Below are positions 1 through 9,406 of a stretch of DNA of 64,000 bases, one piece after another (the first letter of the stretch is position 1; each line of letters opens with the position of its first letter). The position numbers and the translations under genes were made by a program. Under the pieces are notes generated by a model. It was not told the DNA's origin, did not search any database, and saw nothing but the letters and a program-made list of their open reading frames with translations. Origin of the DNA: DRPN01 sp964599235 (lineage in GTDB: Bacteria > Bacteroidota > Bacteroidia > Bacteroidales > VadinHA17); assembly GCA_964599235.1 (NCBI GenBank), contig CAZRDX010000003.1, positions 62,001 to 126,000 on the forward strand, read 5' to 3'.

Positions 1-1
1 A

Positions 2-1681
2 CGCGAACTGGGCATCGATCCCTATCCTCCCGAGGAGTATCCGGTCACGGCATACAGCGACGAGATCCTGGCCCACTACGATCCTGAGAAGAACAATTTC
101 CAGGATGTGAGCCTGGCCGGCCGCATCATGTCGCGCCGCATCATGGGCAACGCCTCGTTCATCGAACTGCAGGACAGCCACGGCAGGATACAGGCTTACT
201 TCCGCCGCGACGACATCTGCCCCGGTGAGGACAAGACCATGTACAACACCGTCTTCAAGAAACTCCTCGACATCGGCGACATCATCGGCATCCGCGGCCA
301 TGTCTTCAAAACGAAGATGGGTGAGACCACCGTATGGGTCAAGGAGTTCAAGCTGCTGGCCAAGTCGCTGCGTCCCCTGCCCATCGTCAAGGAGAAGGAC
401 GGCAAGGTGTACGATGCCTTCACCGACCCGGAGCAGCGCTACCGCAACCGCTCGCTCGATCTGATCGTCAACCCCGAGGTCAAGGAGATCTTCATCAAGC
501 GGACGAAGATCGTCAACACCATGCGCGAGTTCCTTAACGCACACGGCTATCTCGAGGTGGAAACACCCATCCTGCAACCCATCTACGGGGGCGCCGCCGC
601 CCGGCCCTTCAAGACCCACCATTACCGCCTCGACCAGACCCTCTACCTGCGCATCGCCAACGAGCTCTACCTCAAAAGGATCATCGTGGGCGGCTTCGAC
701 GGCGTCTATGAGTTCGCCAAGGATTTCCGCAACGAAGGCCTCGACCGCTACCACAACCCCGAGTTCACCCAGATGGAGATCTACGTCGCCTACAAGGACT
801 ACTACTGGATGATGGACTTCTTCGAGGAGATGATCGAGAAGGTGGCCCTGGCCCTCCACGGCACCACCCAGGTGAAACACGGCGACCATGAGATCGACTT
901 CAAAAGACCGTGGAAACGGATGACGATGTTCGACGCCATCCGCGAGCATGCGGGGGTCGACATCTCCAACATGGACGAGGAAGAGCTGCGTGCCACCGCC
1001 GAGCGTCTGGGCATCGAGACCGACGCCTCCATGGGCAAGGGCAAGCTCATCGACGAGATCTTCGGCGAGACCACCGAGCCGCACCTCATCCAGCCCACCA
1101 TCATCATGGACTATCCCATCGAGATGTCGCCCCTGTCGAAGAAACACCGCTCCAAGCCGGGGCTGGTGGAGCGTTTCGAGGTGATCGTCAACGGCAAGGA
1201 GCTGGCCAACTCTTTCTCCGAGCTGAACGACCCCATCGACCAGCGGGAGCGTTTCGAACAGCAGCTCCTCCTGGGCAAACGCGGCGACGAGGAAGCCATG
1301 GTGCTCGACGAGGACTTCCTCAAGGCGCTCGAGCTGGGTATGCCCCCCACCGCCGGCCTGGGCGTGGGCATCGACCGCCTCACCATGCTGATGACCGGCG
1401 CCCAGTCGATACAGGACGTCATCTTCTTCCCCCAGATGCGCCCCGAAAAAAAACAGGTGATCGACCCCAAAGAGAAATTCACCGAACTGGGCATCCCCGA
1501 AGAATGGGTGAACGTCATCCAGGGCCTCGGCTTCCTCACCGTGGCCAGCCTCGCCGAAGTGAAACCCGGCAAACTGTTCAACGACATCACCTCCTACAAC
1601 AAAAAACACAAGCTGGGGCTGAAGAATCCCACCCAGGACGAAGTGAAACAATGGGTGGAAAAAGCGACACAAAACCGCTGA
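2..1681 (+). CDS. lysS: Lysyl-tRNA synthetase, class II (5' end cut by window)
   Basis: Charges tRNA-Lys with lysine in the cytoplasm. The reading frame is open from base 2 and begins with the typical N-terminal stretch RELGIDPYP, so the true start lies upstream of the window; 559 residues are visible. The OB-fold anticodon domain comes first. Class II motif 2 (FRNEGLDRYHNPEFTQME) and motif 3 (GLGVGIDRLTML) follow. After motif 3 there is an extra C-terminal region of about 80 residues (from PEKKQVIDPKEKF on) with a helical, lysine-rich end. From memory, Bacteroidota LysS proteins carry such an extension and E. coli LysS does not. pgi follows 29 bases downstream on the same strand. Family assignment is secure. 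Confidence 0.97.
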   Translation, partial: RELGIDPYPPEEYPVTAYSDEILAHYDPEKNNFQDVSLAGRIMSRRIMGNASFIELQDSHGRIQAYFRRDDICPGEDKTMYNTVFKKLLDIGDIIGIRGHVFKTKMGETTVWVKEFKLLAKSLRPLPIVKEKDGKVYDAFTDPEQRYRNRSLDLIVNPEVKEIFIKRTKIVNTMREFLNAHGYLEVETPILQPIYGGAAARPFKTHHYRLDQTLYLRIANELYLKRIIVGGFDGVYEFAKDFRNEGLDRYHNPEFTQMEIYVAYKDYYWMMDFFEEMIEKVALALHGTTQVKHGDHEIDFKRPWKRMTMFDAIREHAGVDISNMDEEELRATAERLGIETDASMGKGKLIDEIFGETTEPHLIQPTIIMDYPIEMSPLSKKHRSKPGLVERFEVIVNGKELANSFSELNDPIDQRERFEQQLLLGKRGDEEAMVLDEDFLKALELGMPPTAGLGVGIDRLTMLMTGAQSIQDVIFFPQMRPEKKQVIDPKEKFTELGIPEEWVNVIQGLGFLTVASLAEVKPGKLFNDITSYNKKHKLGLKNPTQDEVKQWVEKATQNR

Positions 1682-1710
1682 CTCCCGTCCCTCACCAAAA
1701 ACCCTGACCT

Positions 1711-3054
1711 ATGAGCCGATTCACACTTACCCTCGATCATGTACGTCCTTTCCTCCCTGAGGGTGAACTGGAAAGGATGGCCGAAGAGACACGCAGCCAG
1801 GTGGCCCTGCTGCACCAGAAGAGCGGCCCCGGCCATGATTTCCTCGGCTGGCTCGACCTGGCCTCCTCGACCCGTGCCGAAGATCTGCAGGCCATCCGGG
1901 AGACTGCTGCCGCCCTGCGGGAACGCACCGACGCCGTGGTGGTGGTAGGCATCGGCGGCTCCTACCTGGGTGCCCGCGCCGTCACCGCCGCCCTGGCCCA
2001 TACCTTCACCGGCAAAAACGAAGGCCCCGGGATCCCCGACCTCTACTTCGCCGGCAACAACATCTCCGAAGATTACCTTGCCGAGCTGCTCGACATCCTG
2101 GAAGGGAAAGAATACGGCATCGTGGTGATCTCCAAGTCGGGCACCACCACCGAGCCGGCCATCGCCTTTCGCATCCTGAAGAAACATCTGGAGGAACATA
2201 CAGGTGCTGAGGAGGCGCGCCGCCGCATCATCGCCATCACCGATGCCCGCCGCGGTGCCCTGCGCACCCTCGCCGACAGGGAAGGCTACCGTTCGTTCGT
2301 CATCCCCGACGATGTGGGAGGACGCTACTCGGTGCTCACCCCCGTAGGCCTCGTCCCCATCGCCATCGCCGGCTACGACATCGACGCCCTCGTGCGGGGC
2401 GCCGCCGAGATGGAAGAACTCACCTGCCCCGGCCGTAACTTCGAGGAGAACCCTGCCGCCCAGTATGCCGCCGTGCGTAACCTCCTCTACCGCCAGGGCA
2501 AGAAGATCGAGATCCTCGTCAACTACGAACCCCGTCTCCATTTCTTCGCCGAATGGTGGAAACAGCTCTATGGCGAGAGCGAAGGCAAGGACGGTAAAGG
2601 CATCTTCCCCGCTGCGGTCGACTTCACCACCGCCCTGCACTCCATGGGACAATACATCCAGGAGGGCGAACGTATCCTCTTCGAGACGGTCCTCTCGGTG
2701 GAACATCCCCGCCGCACCATACGTATCCCCGATGATCCCGCCGACATGGACAAGCTCAACTACCTTGCCGGCAAACGTGTGGATGAGGTGAACAAGATGG
2801 CCGAGCTGGGCACCCGCCTGGCCCATGTCGACGGCGGCGTACCCAACCTGCAGATCCTCATCGAACAACTGGACGAATACCACCTGGGGCAACTGATCTA
2901 CTTCTTCGAGAAAGCATGTGCCATCAGCGGCTACTTGCTGGGGGTCAATCCTTTCGACCAGCCCGGCGTGGAAGCTTACAAGCGCAATATGTTCGCCCTC
3001 CTCGGCAAGCCGGGCTTCGAGAAAGAGAGCGAAGCCATCCGGAAAAAACTGTGA
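1711..3054 (+). CDS. pgi: Glucose-6-phosphate isomerase
   Basis: Interconverts glucose-6-phosphate and fructose-6-phosphate in glycolysis and gluconeogenesis. The protein has 447 residues, the length of the short bacterial Pgi class rather than the roughly 550-residue E. coli type. Visible signatures are the sugar-phosphate-binding loops VVGIGGSYLGAR and ISKSGTTTEP, GGRYSVLTPVGL in the middle, and VNPFDQPGVEAYK near the C-terminus. The ATG at 1711 is the first start after the lysS stop. The gene is convergent with folK, only six bases away, and I see no hairpin terminator between them. Confidence 0.97.
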   Translation: MSRFTLTLDHVRPFLPEGELERMAEETRSQVALLHQKSGPGHDFLGWLDLASSTRAEDLQAIRETAAALRERTDAVVVVGIGGSYLGARAVTAALAHTFTGKNEGPGIPDLYFAGNNISEDYLAELLDILEGKEYGIVVISKSGTTTEPAIAFRILKKHLEEHTGAEEARRRIIAITDARRGALRTLADREGYRSFVIPDDVGGRYSVLTPVGLVPIAIAGYDIDALVRGAAEMEELTCPGRNFEENPAAQYAAVRNLLYRQGKKIEILVNYEPRLHFFAEWWKQLYGESEGKDGKGIFPAAVDFTTALHSMGQYIQEGERILFETVLSVEHPRRTIRIPDDPADMDKLNYLAGKRVDEVNKMAELGTRLAHVDGGVPNLQILIEQLDEYHLGQLIYFFEKACAISGYLLGVNPFDQPGVEAYKRNMFALLGKPGFEKESEAIRKKL

Positions 3055-3060
3055 CGGACC

Positions 3061-3561
3061 TCAGCCGGAGATCTTCCTCACCCATCCATCGTCGTCGCAC
3101 CGTTCCAGCATGGCGGCCACGGTGATCCCCGTGACGGGGTGCACCCTTTCTGCCGCCACCTCGGCCAGGGGCACCAGCGCAAAACGCCGCCGCCCCAGAC
3201 GGGGATGGGGCACCTCCAGCCGCCCGTCACGGATGACCCGGTCACCCCACAAAAGAATATCGATGTCCAGGGTACGGGGATGATAACCTGCTCCCCGCTC
3301 TTTCTCACGTTGCCGACCCAGTTCCCTTTCGATGTTCTGGATCACCTCCAGCAGCTCCGGCGGGCTGAGACGGGTGTGGAGGCCTGCCACCTGATTGAGG
3401 AAAGGCACCTCATCATCCATACCCCAGGGAGCGGTCTCATAGACGGATGAGACCACGAGCACCGGCCCCGCCCGCTCCTCCAGGAGGGACAAGGCCGCCG
3501 CCAGCATCGCCTGCCGGTCACCCCGGTCACTCCCCAGCAAAAGGAAAACATCGGCCTCCAT
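3061..3561 (-). CDS. folK: 2-amino-4-hydroxy-6-hydroxymethyldihydropteridine pyrophosphokinase
   Basis: Transfers pyrophosphate from ATP to hydroxymethyl-dihydropterin, a step in folate synthesis. The N-terminal strand FLLLGSDRGDR and the family signature GYHPRTLDIDILL (with the metal-binding DxD) are present, followed by PHPRLGRRRFALVPLAEV. I chose the ATG at 3561 because the protein then begins just before the first beta strand. An in-frame ATG at 3576 adds five residues, but it lies within about ten bases of the -7 box TACTTTTG at 3587-3594. The enzyme has 166 residues and is a single-domain form without a fused FolB or FolP. Confidence 0.93.
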   Translation of the reverse strand: MEADVFLLLGSDRGDRQAMLAAALSLLEERAGPVLVVSSVYETAPWGMDDEVPFLNQVAGLHTRLSPPELLEVIQNIERELGRQREKERGAGYHPRTLDIDILLWGDRVIRDGRLEVPHPRLGRRRFALVPLAEVAAERVHPVTGITVAAMLERCDDDGWVRKISG

Positions 3562-3586
3562 ATGGAAAAATTTCATGATCCCCTTA

Positions 3587-3594
3587 CAAAAGTA
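3587..3594 (-). promoter_or_regulatory. Putative -7 element for folK
   Basis: On the minus strand the bases read TACTTTTG, a full match to the Bacteroidota -7 consensus TAnnTTTG, about 25 bases upstream of the folK ATG at 3561. No TTG is seen at the -33 spacing, so this is a half-site only. Confidence 0.3.
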
Positions 3595-3651
3595 AAATTC
3601 TCCTTCGTATATTTATCTCGTTATTGGATAAGAACACAAAACAACCTGATT

Positions 3652-5430
3652 ATGAAAAGCTTTCTAAAATACACCCTGGCCACCATCTTCGGCGTTTTCA
3701 TCGCCCTTTTTCTCTTTTCCATCGTGGTGCTGGGCACGCTGGGCATGATGAGCTCGATGATGACCTCCGAGAAGCCGGTGGAGGTGAAGGACAATTCGGT
3801 GCTTTATTACCGGCTGACGGCATATGTCCCCGAACGAACGCCGGCCTTCCCTTTCATCACCGGTAATCCCTTCTCCTTCGATTTCGAGGCGGTCACAGGC
3901 CTGAACGACATCCTGGCCAACATCCGCAAGGCACGTGACGACGACCGCATCCGCGGTATTTATATCGAAGGTGGCGCGCTTTCTCCCGGTATCGGGACCA
4001 TCGAGGAGATACGCAATGCCCTGCTCGATTTCCGCAGGTCAGGCAAGTTCGTTCTGTTCTACTGTCCCGATATCCTGCTGCAACCGGCCTATTATCTGGC
4101 CACCGCTGCCGACACGGTCTACCTCAACCCTGCCGGTACGATGCAGCTCACAGGCCTTCGCTCGGAGGTGATGTTTTACAGGAAAGCTTTGGAGAAGCTG
4201 GGCATCGAAGTGCAGGTGATCAAACACGGCAAATTCAAGAGTGCGGTAGAGCCTTTTATCCGCGACAACATGAGCGAGGAGAACAGGCAGCAGATCCGGG
4301 TGTACATGCACGCCATCTGGGACCATCTCCTCGAAGGGATCGCCCTGCGCCGGGGGACCACCCCCGCCACCCTCAACCACCTGGCCGACAGCCTGCTCGT
4401 CGACAGCCCCAAAGCAGCCGTGGAATATGGACTGATCGACGGCATACGCTACAAAGATGAGGTGCTCGACGAACTGAAAGAACGCACCGGCATGGAGCAG
4501 GACGAACAGGTATCTCTCATCCCCATGGACAAATACACACGCGTGCAGCTGCAGAAGAAAAAAGACAAGGATGCGGAGAAGAAGATCGCGGTCGTCTATG
4601 CTTACGGCGACATCGTCACCGGTGACGGTGAGGAGGGCAGCATCGGCGCGAAGCGTTTTGCTGCGGCCCTGCGCAAGGCACGCGAGGACAGCACCGTCAA
4701 GGCCATCGTCCTGCGGGTCAACTCGCCCGGCGGCAGCGCCCTGGCCTCCGACATCATCTGGCGTGAGGTGGAGCTGGCCCATCGCACCAAGCCGGTGGTA
4801 GCCTCCATGGGCACCTACGCCGCCTCAGGAGGATACTACATCCTCGCCCCCGCCGATAAGGTGGTCACCCTGCCCGTCACCCTCACCGGCTCGATCGGTG
4901 TCTTCGCCCTCATCCCCAACCTTGGAAAGCTGATGAACGATAAACTGGGCATCACCGTCGATGTGGAGAAGACCAACCGCTATGCCGACCTGGGCACGAT
5001 CAGCCGTCCTCTCAACCCCGGCGAGGAGGCCTACCTCCGTAAACAGATCGAAGCCACCTACGCCACTTTCGTCGATCATGTGAGCGAGGGAAGGGGCCTG
5101 CGCGCCTCGTACGTCGACTCTATCGGGCAGGGACGCGTCTGGAGCGGCATCAACGCCGTCGAACTGGGCCTGGCCGACACCCTCGGCGGCCTCCACGATG
5201 CCATCGACCTCGCCGCAAAAATGGCCGGCCTCGACCAATACCTCATCGAGGAATATCCCCGTCAGAAAGACCCCTTCAAGGAGTTCATCGAAGAGCTCAC
5301 CGGCCAGGCACGGCTGCGGGCGCTGCCGCCGGAGATAAGAGAACCTTACCGCCTCTGGGAAGAGCTCACCGCCATGAAAGGGAAATACCTCATCGAAACA
5401 CGCCTGCCCTTCCTGCCGGTGATCCGGTGA
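3652..5430 (+). CDS. sppA: Signal peptide peptidase SppA, 67K type
   Basis: Membrane-anchored serine protease that degrades signal peptides left after protein export. The ATG at 3652 gives MKSFLKYTLATIFGVF followed by a hydrophobic anchor. Upstream in-frame codons would put charged sequence before the anchor. The 592 residues fit the double-domain (E. coli-type) SppA. The general-base lysine is seen as GKFKSAVEPF (Lys196) in the N-terminal repeat. The nucleophile is seen as RVNSPGGSALASD (Ser362) in the C-terminal repeat. Both catalytic residues are intact. The start lies about 90 bases from the divergent folK, and the gene is convergent with gltX. Confidence 0.95.
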   Translation: MKSFLKYTLATIFGVFIALFLFSIVVLGTLGMMSSMMTSEKPVEVKDNSVLYYRLTAYVPERTPAFPFITGNPFSFDFEAVTGLNDILANIRKARDDDRIRGIYIEGGALSPGIGTIEEIRNALLDFRRSGKFVLFYCPDILLQPAYYLATAADTVYLNPAGTMQLTGLRSEVMFYRKALEKLGIEVQVIKHGKFKSAVEPFIRDNMSEENRQQIRVYMHAIWDHLLEGIALRRGTTPATLNHLADSLLVDSPKAAVEYGLIDGIRYKDEVLDELKERTGMEQDEQVSLIPMDKYTRVQLQKKKDKDAEKKIAVVYAYGDIVTGDGEEGSIGAKRFAAALRKAREDSTVKAIVLRVNSPGGSALASDIIWREVELAHRTKPVVASMGTYAASGGYYILAPADKVVTLPVTLTGSIGVFALIPNLGKLMNDKLGITVDVEKTNRYADLGTISRPLNPGEEAYLRKQIEATYATFVDHVSEGRGLRASYVDSIGQGRVWSGINAVELGLADTLGGLHDAIDLAAKMAGLDQYLIEEYPRQKDPFKEFIEELTGQARLRALPPEIREPYRLWEELTAMKGKYLIETRLPFLPVIR

Positions 5431-5482
5431 ACACAACGGGAGCGTTCTTTTTCTCAAGACAGAGGGAACAATTACGACAGAC

Positions 5483-7000
5483 TCATCCTCCCAGCACCGT
5501 CCTGCCGCGGCGGATGCGGGCAAGGGTCTCCTCCCTGCCCAGCATCTCCATGATGTCGAAGAGATGCGGTCCTTTGGAAGTGCCTACCAGCAGGAGCCTC
5601 AGGGCGTTGAGCACCTTACCCATGCCGGTCTCTTTCTCCGCGATCCAGGCCTTCACCCGTTCTTCCAGTACCGCGCTTTCGAAGGGGCTGATCCCTTCCA
5701 GCAGGCCGGCCAGCTCGTCCATCAGCTGCGGCACATCGCCCTTCCAGCGTTTCTTCACTACCTTCTCGTCGTACTCCTCCGGCGGGCGGAAGAAAAAGAA
5801 AGCCTCATCCCACAACTCTCTGACGAAGTCGACCCGCTCCCTGGTGAGGGCAACCACACGCTCCACATAGGCAGGCTCGGCCCGGATACCCCTCTTCCGC
5901 AGTTCATCGAAAAAGAGAGCGGTCACCTCGCTGAGGGGCTTGCGCTGCAGATACTGATGGTTGAACCAGCGGGCTTTCTGGGGGTCGAAACGGGCGCCGG
6001 CCTTGTTGATACGCTCCAGCGAGAAAAGACGGGCCATCTCCTCCAGCGAGAAGAGCTCCTGCTCCGTGCCGGGATTCCACCCCAGCAGGGCCAGCATATT
6101 GACAAAGGCCTCAGGGAAATAGCCCTGCTCACGGTAGCCGGGATAGACCTCCCCCTCCTCCGTGCGCCAGTCGAGAGGGAAGACGGGAAAGCCCAGCCGG
6201 TCGCCGTCGCGTTTGCTCAGCTTGCCCTTCCCTTCGGGCTTGAGGATGAGCGGCAGATGGGCAAAGACGGGCGCCTGCCAGCCAAAAGCCCGGTATAACA
6301 AGACATGCAAAGGCAGCGAAGGAAGCCACTCCTCACCCCGGATGACATGAGTGATCGCCATCAGATGATCATCCACCACATTGGCCAGATGGTAGGTGGG
6401 CATGCCGTCGGCCTTGAGGATCACCTTGTCATCGAGGGTGGAGGTGTCGACGATCACCTCTCCGCGTATCTCATCATGGAAGACAAGCCGCTCACCCGGC
6501 TCGATAAGGAACCGCACCACATGGGGCACACCCCGGCGCAGAGCCTCCTCCACCTCACCGGCACGCATGGTGAGAGCGTTCCTCATCTTCCCTCTCACCG
6601 AATGATCGTAGCTGAAGGTCTCGCCGCGGGCGGCATACTCCTGACGCACGGCCTCCAGCTCCTCGGGGGTGTCGAAGGCATAGTAAGCCTTGCCGTCCCG
6701 GAGCAGCTGTTCCACATACTCACCATACCTTTCCCGCCGTTCCGACTGACGGTAGGGACCGTACGGCCCTCCCTGCCGCGGGCCCTCATCGGGGGTCAGA
6801 CCACACCAGTCCAGCGCCTCGAGGATGTACTCCTCGGCACCCGGCACATACCGCGTCCTGTCGGTATCCTCGATGCGCAGAATGAACGTCCCGCCATGAC
6901 GGCGGGCAAAAAGATAGTTGAACAAGGCGGTACGAACACCCCCCACATGCAGCGGCCCCGTAGGACTGGGCGCAAAACGGACCCTCACACGCTCTGACAT
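5483..7000 (-). CDS. gltX: Glutamyl-tRNA synthetase
   Basis: Class I synthetase charging tRNA-Glu (and possibly tRNA-Gln in the transamidation route). The HIGH-type motif reads SPTGPLHVGG (residues 12-21) and the KMSKS-type motif reads KLSKRDGD. At 505 residues it is the usual length for a discriminating or non-discriminating GluRS, with the helical anticodon-binding domain at the C-terminus. The ATG at 7000 lies about 17 bases from a minus-strand TAGTTTTG (7017-7024), a good -7 match. Confidence 0.97.
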   Translation of the reverse strand: MSERVRVRFAPSPTGPLHVGGVRTALFNYLFARRHGGTFILRIEDTDRTRYVPGAEEYILEALDWCGLTPDEGPRQGGPYGPYRQSERRERYGEYVEQLLRDGKAYYAFDTPEELEAVRQEYAARGETFSYDHSVRGKMRNALTMRAGEVEEALRRGVPHVVRFLIEPGERLVFHDEIRGEVIVDTSTLDDKVILKADGMPTYHLANVVDDHLMAITHVIRGEEWLPSLPLHVLLYRAFGWQAPVFAHLPLILKPEGKGKLSKRDGDRLGFPVFPLDWRTEEGEVYPGYREQGYFPEAFVNMLALLGWNPGTEQELFSLEEMARLFSLERINKAGARFDPQKARWFNHQYLQRKPLSEVTALFFDELRKRGIRAEPAYVERVVALTRERVDFVRELWDEAFFFFRPPEEYDEKVVKKRWKGDVPQLMDELAGLLEGISPFESAVLEERVKAWIAEKETGMGKVLNALRLLLVGTSKGPHLFDIMEMLGREETLARIRRGRTVLGG

Positions 7001-7016
7001 TCCTTCGGATTTTTTG

Positions 7017-7024
7017 CAAAACTA
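7017..7024 (-). promoter_or_regulatory. Putative -7 element for gltX
   Basis: Minus-strand TAGTTTTG fits TAnnTTTG, 17 bases upstream of the gltX ATG, which implies a very short leader. No clear -33 TTG at 19-22 bases. Confidence 0.35.
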
Positions 7025-7160
7025 CTCATTTTTGCCCGTTTCCTCCTTGTAACCTTATACGCTTTTCCCCAATTTTATGCTGCCCTATCCGTGGTTTTAT
7101 GTTTTCTATCATTTGAAACCACCGTTTTTATATGTTACTTCGTACAAGAAACCAGGCACT

Positions 7161-8117
7161 ATGAAAGAAAACATCATGATCATTGGGGCCTCGGGGCAGA
7201 TCGGCTCCGAGCTGACCCTGCGTTTGCGTGAGATCTACGGCGGAGGGCATGTCTTTGCCACCGACCTCAAGGAACCTGCTCCCGATGTCCTCGAGAGCGG
7301 TCCTTTTGAATTGCTGGACGTGATGGACGACAAACGGTTGATCCATTTTGCCATCCGCAACAAGATCCACCAGATCTACCATCTGGCAGCCGTACTTTCG
7401 GGCAACGCCGAGAAGCTGCCCATGCAGGCCTGGCACATCAACATGAACAGCCTGATCAACGTGCTCGACCTGGCCAAGGAGGTGGAAGAGATCAGGAAAG
7501 TCTTCTGGCCCAGCTCGATCGCCGTTTTCGGACCTACCACCCCGAAGAAGAACACTCCCCAGCTCACCATCATGGAACCCAATACGGTCTACGGCATCTC
7601 CAAACTGGCAGGGGAACGCTGGGCCGAATATTTCTACAAGCGTTACGGCGTCGACACACGCAGCATACGCTATCCCGGGCTGATCAGCTACAAGACCGAA
7701 CCCGGCGGCGGCACCACCGACTATGCCGTGGAGATCTTCTACCATGCCATCAAACACGGCCGTTACGAATGTTTCCTGGAGCGCGACACAACCCTGCCGA
7801 TGCTCTTCATGGCCGATGCCATCGAGGCCACCATCCGGCTGATGGAGGCGCCGGCTGACCGGCTGAGCATCCATGCCGGCTACAACATCGGCGGCCTCAG
7901 CTTCAGCCCCGCCCAACTGGCCGAAGAGATCAAAAAACACATGCCGGAGTTCACCATCACCTACAAGCCTGATTTCCGGCAGGAGATCGCAGCCACCTGG
8001 CCCGAGAGCATCGACGACAGCGTCGCCCGCCGCGACTGGGGCTATGAACCCCGCTACGGTCTGAGCGAAATGACCTCCGTCATGCTGGAAAAGATCAGGG
8101 AAAAGTTGAACAAATAA
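7161..8117 (+). CDS. tdh: L-threonine 3-dehydrogenase, short-chain (epimerase-like) type
   Basis: Oxidises L-threonine to 2-amino-3-ketobutyrate with NAD+. The 318-residue protein is an extended SDR: GASGQIG (residues 9-15) is the NAD-binding turn, a serine in WPSSIAVFG and the YGISK motif form the catalytic set. It is not the zinc MDR-type Tdh of E. coli. The specific call rests on the gene 12 bases downstream, kbl, which takes the product; similar GalE-like threonine dehydrogenases are known from Bacteroidota. The ATG at 7161 is chosen because the 28 residues encoded upstream are not SDR-like. A TTTG lies 20 bases before an imperfect TACTTCG upstream. Confidence 0.88.
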   Translation: MKENIMIIGASGQIGSELTLRLREIYGGGHVFATDLKEPAPDVLESGPFELLDVMDDKRLIHFAIRNKIHQIYHLAAVLSGNAEKLPMQAWHINMNSLINVLDLAKEVEEIRKVFWPSSIAVFGPTTPKKNTPQLTIMEPNTVYGISKLAGERWAEYFYKRYGVDTRSIRYPGLISYKTEPGGGTTDYAVEIFYHAIKHGRYECFLERDTTLPMLFMADAIEATIRLMEAPADRLSIHAGYNIGGLSFSPAQLAEEIKKHMPEFTITYKPDFRQEIAATWPESIDDSVARRDWGYEPRYGLSEMTSVMLEKIREKLNK

Positions 8118-8129
8118 AAACTCACCGCC

Positions 8130-9320
<1,191 letters not shown>

Positions 9321-9340
9321 ACGGATCCGAACAGATCATA

Positions 9341-9375
9341 AAATAAAGGGGCCGCGCGGCCCCTTTATTTTTTCA
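9341..9375. terminator. Bidirectional intrinsic terminator between kbl and nrdJ
   Basis: A 13-bp perfect inverted repeat (left arm 9341-9353, right arm 9358-9370) closes on a GCGC loop. The arms end in A/T tracts, so either strand yields a hairpin plus U-run. It lies between two convergent genes and can serve both. Confidence 0.9.
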
Positions 9376-9406
9376 CTTTCCCGATTCCGTATCGATCCTC
9401 TCCGGA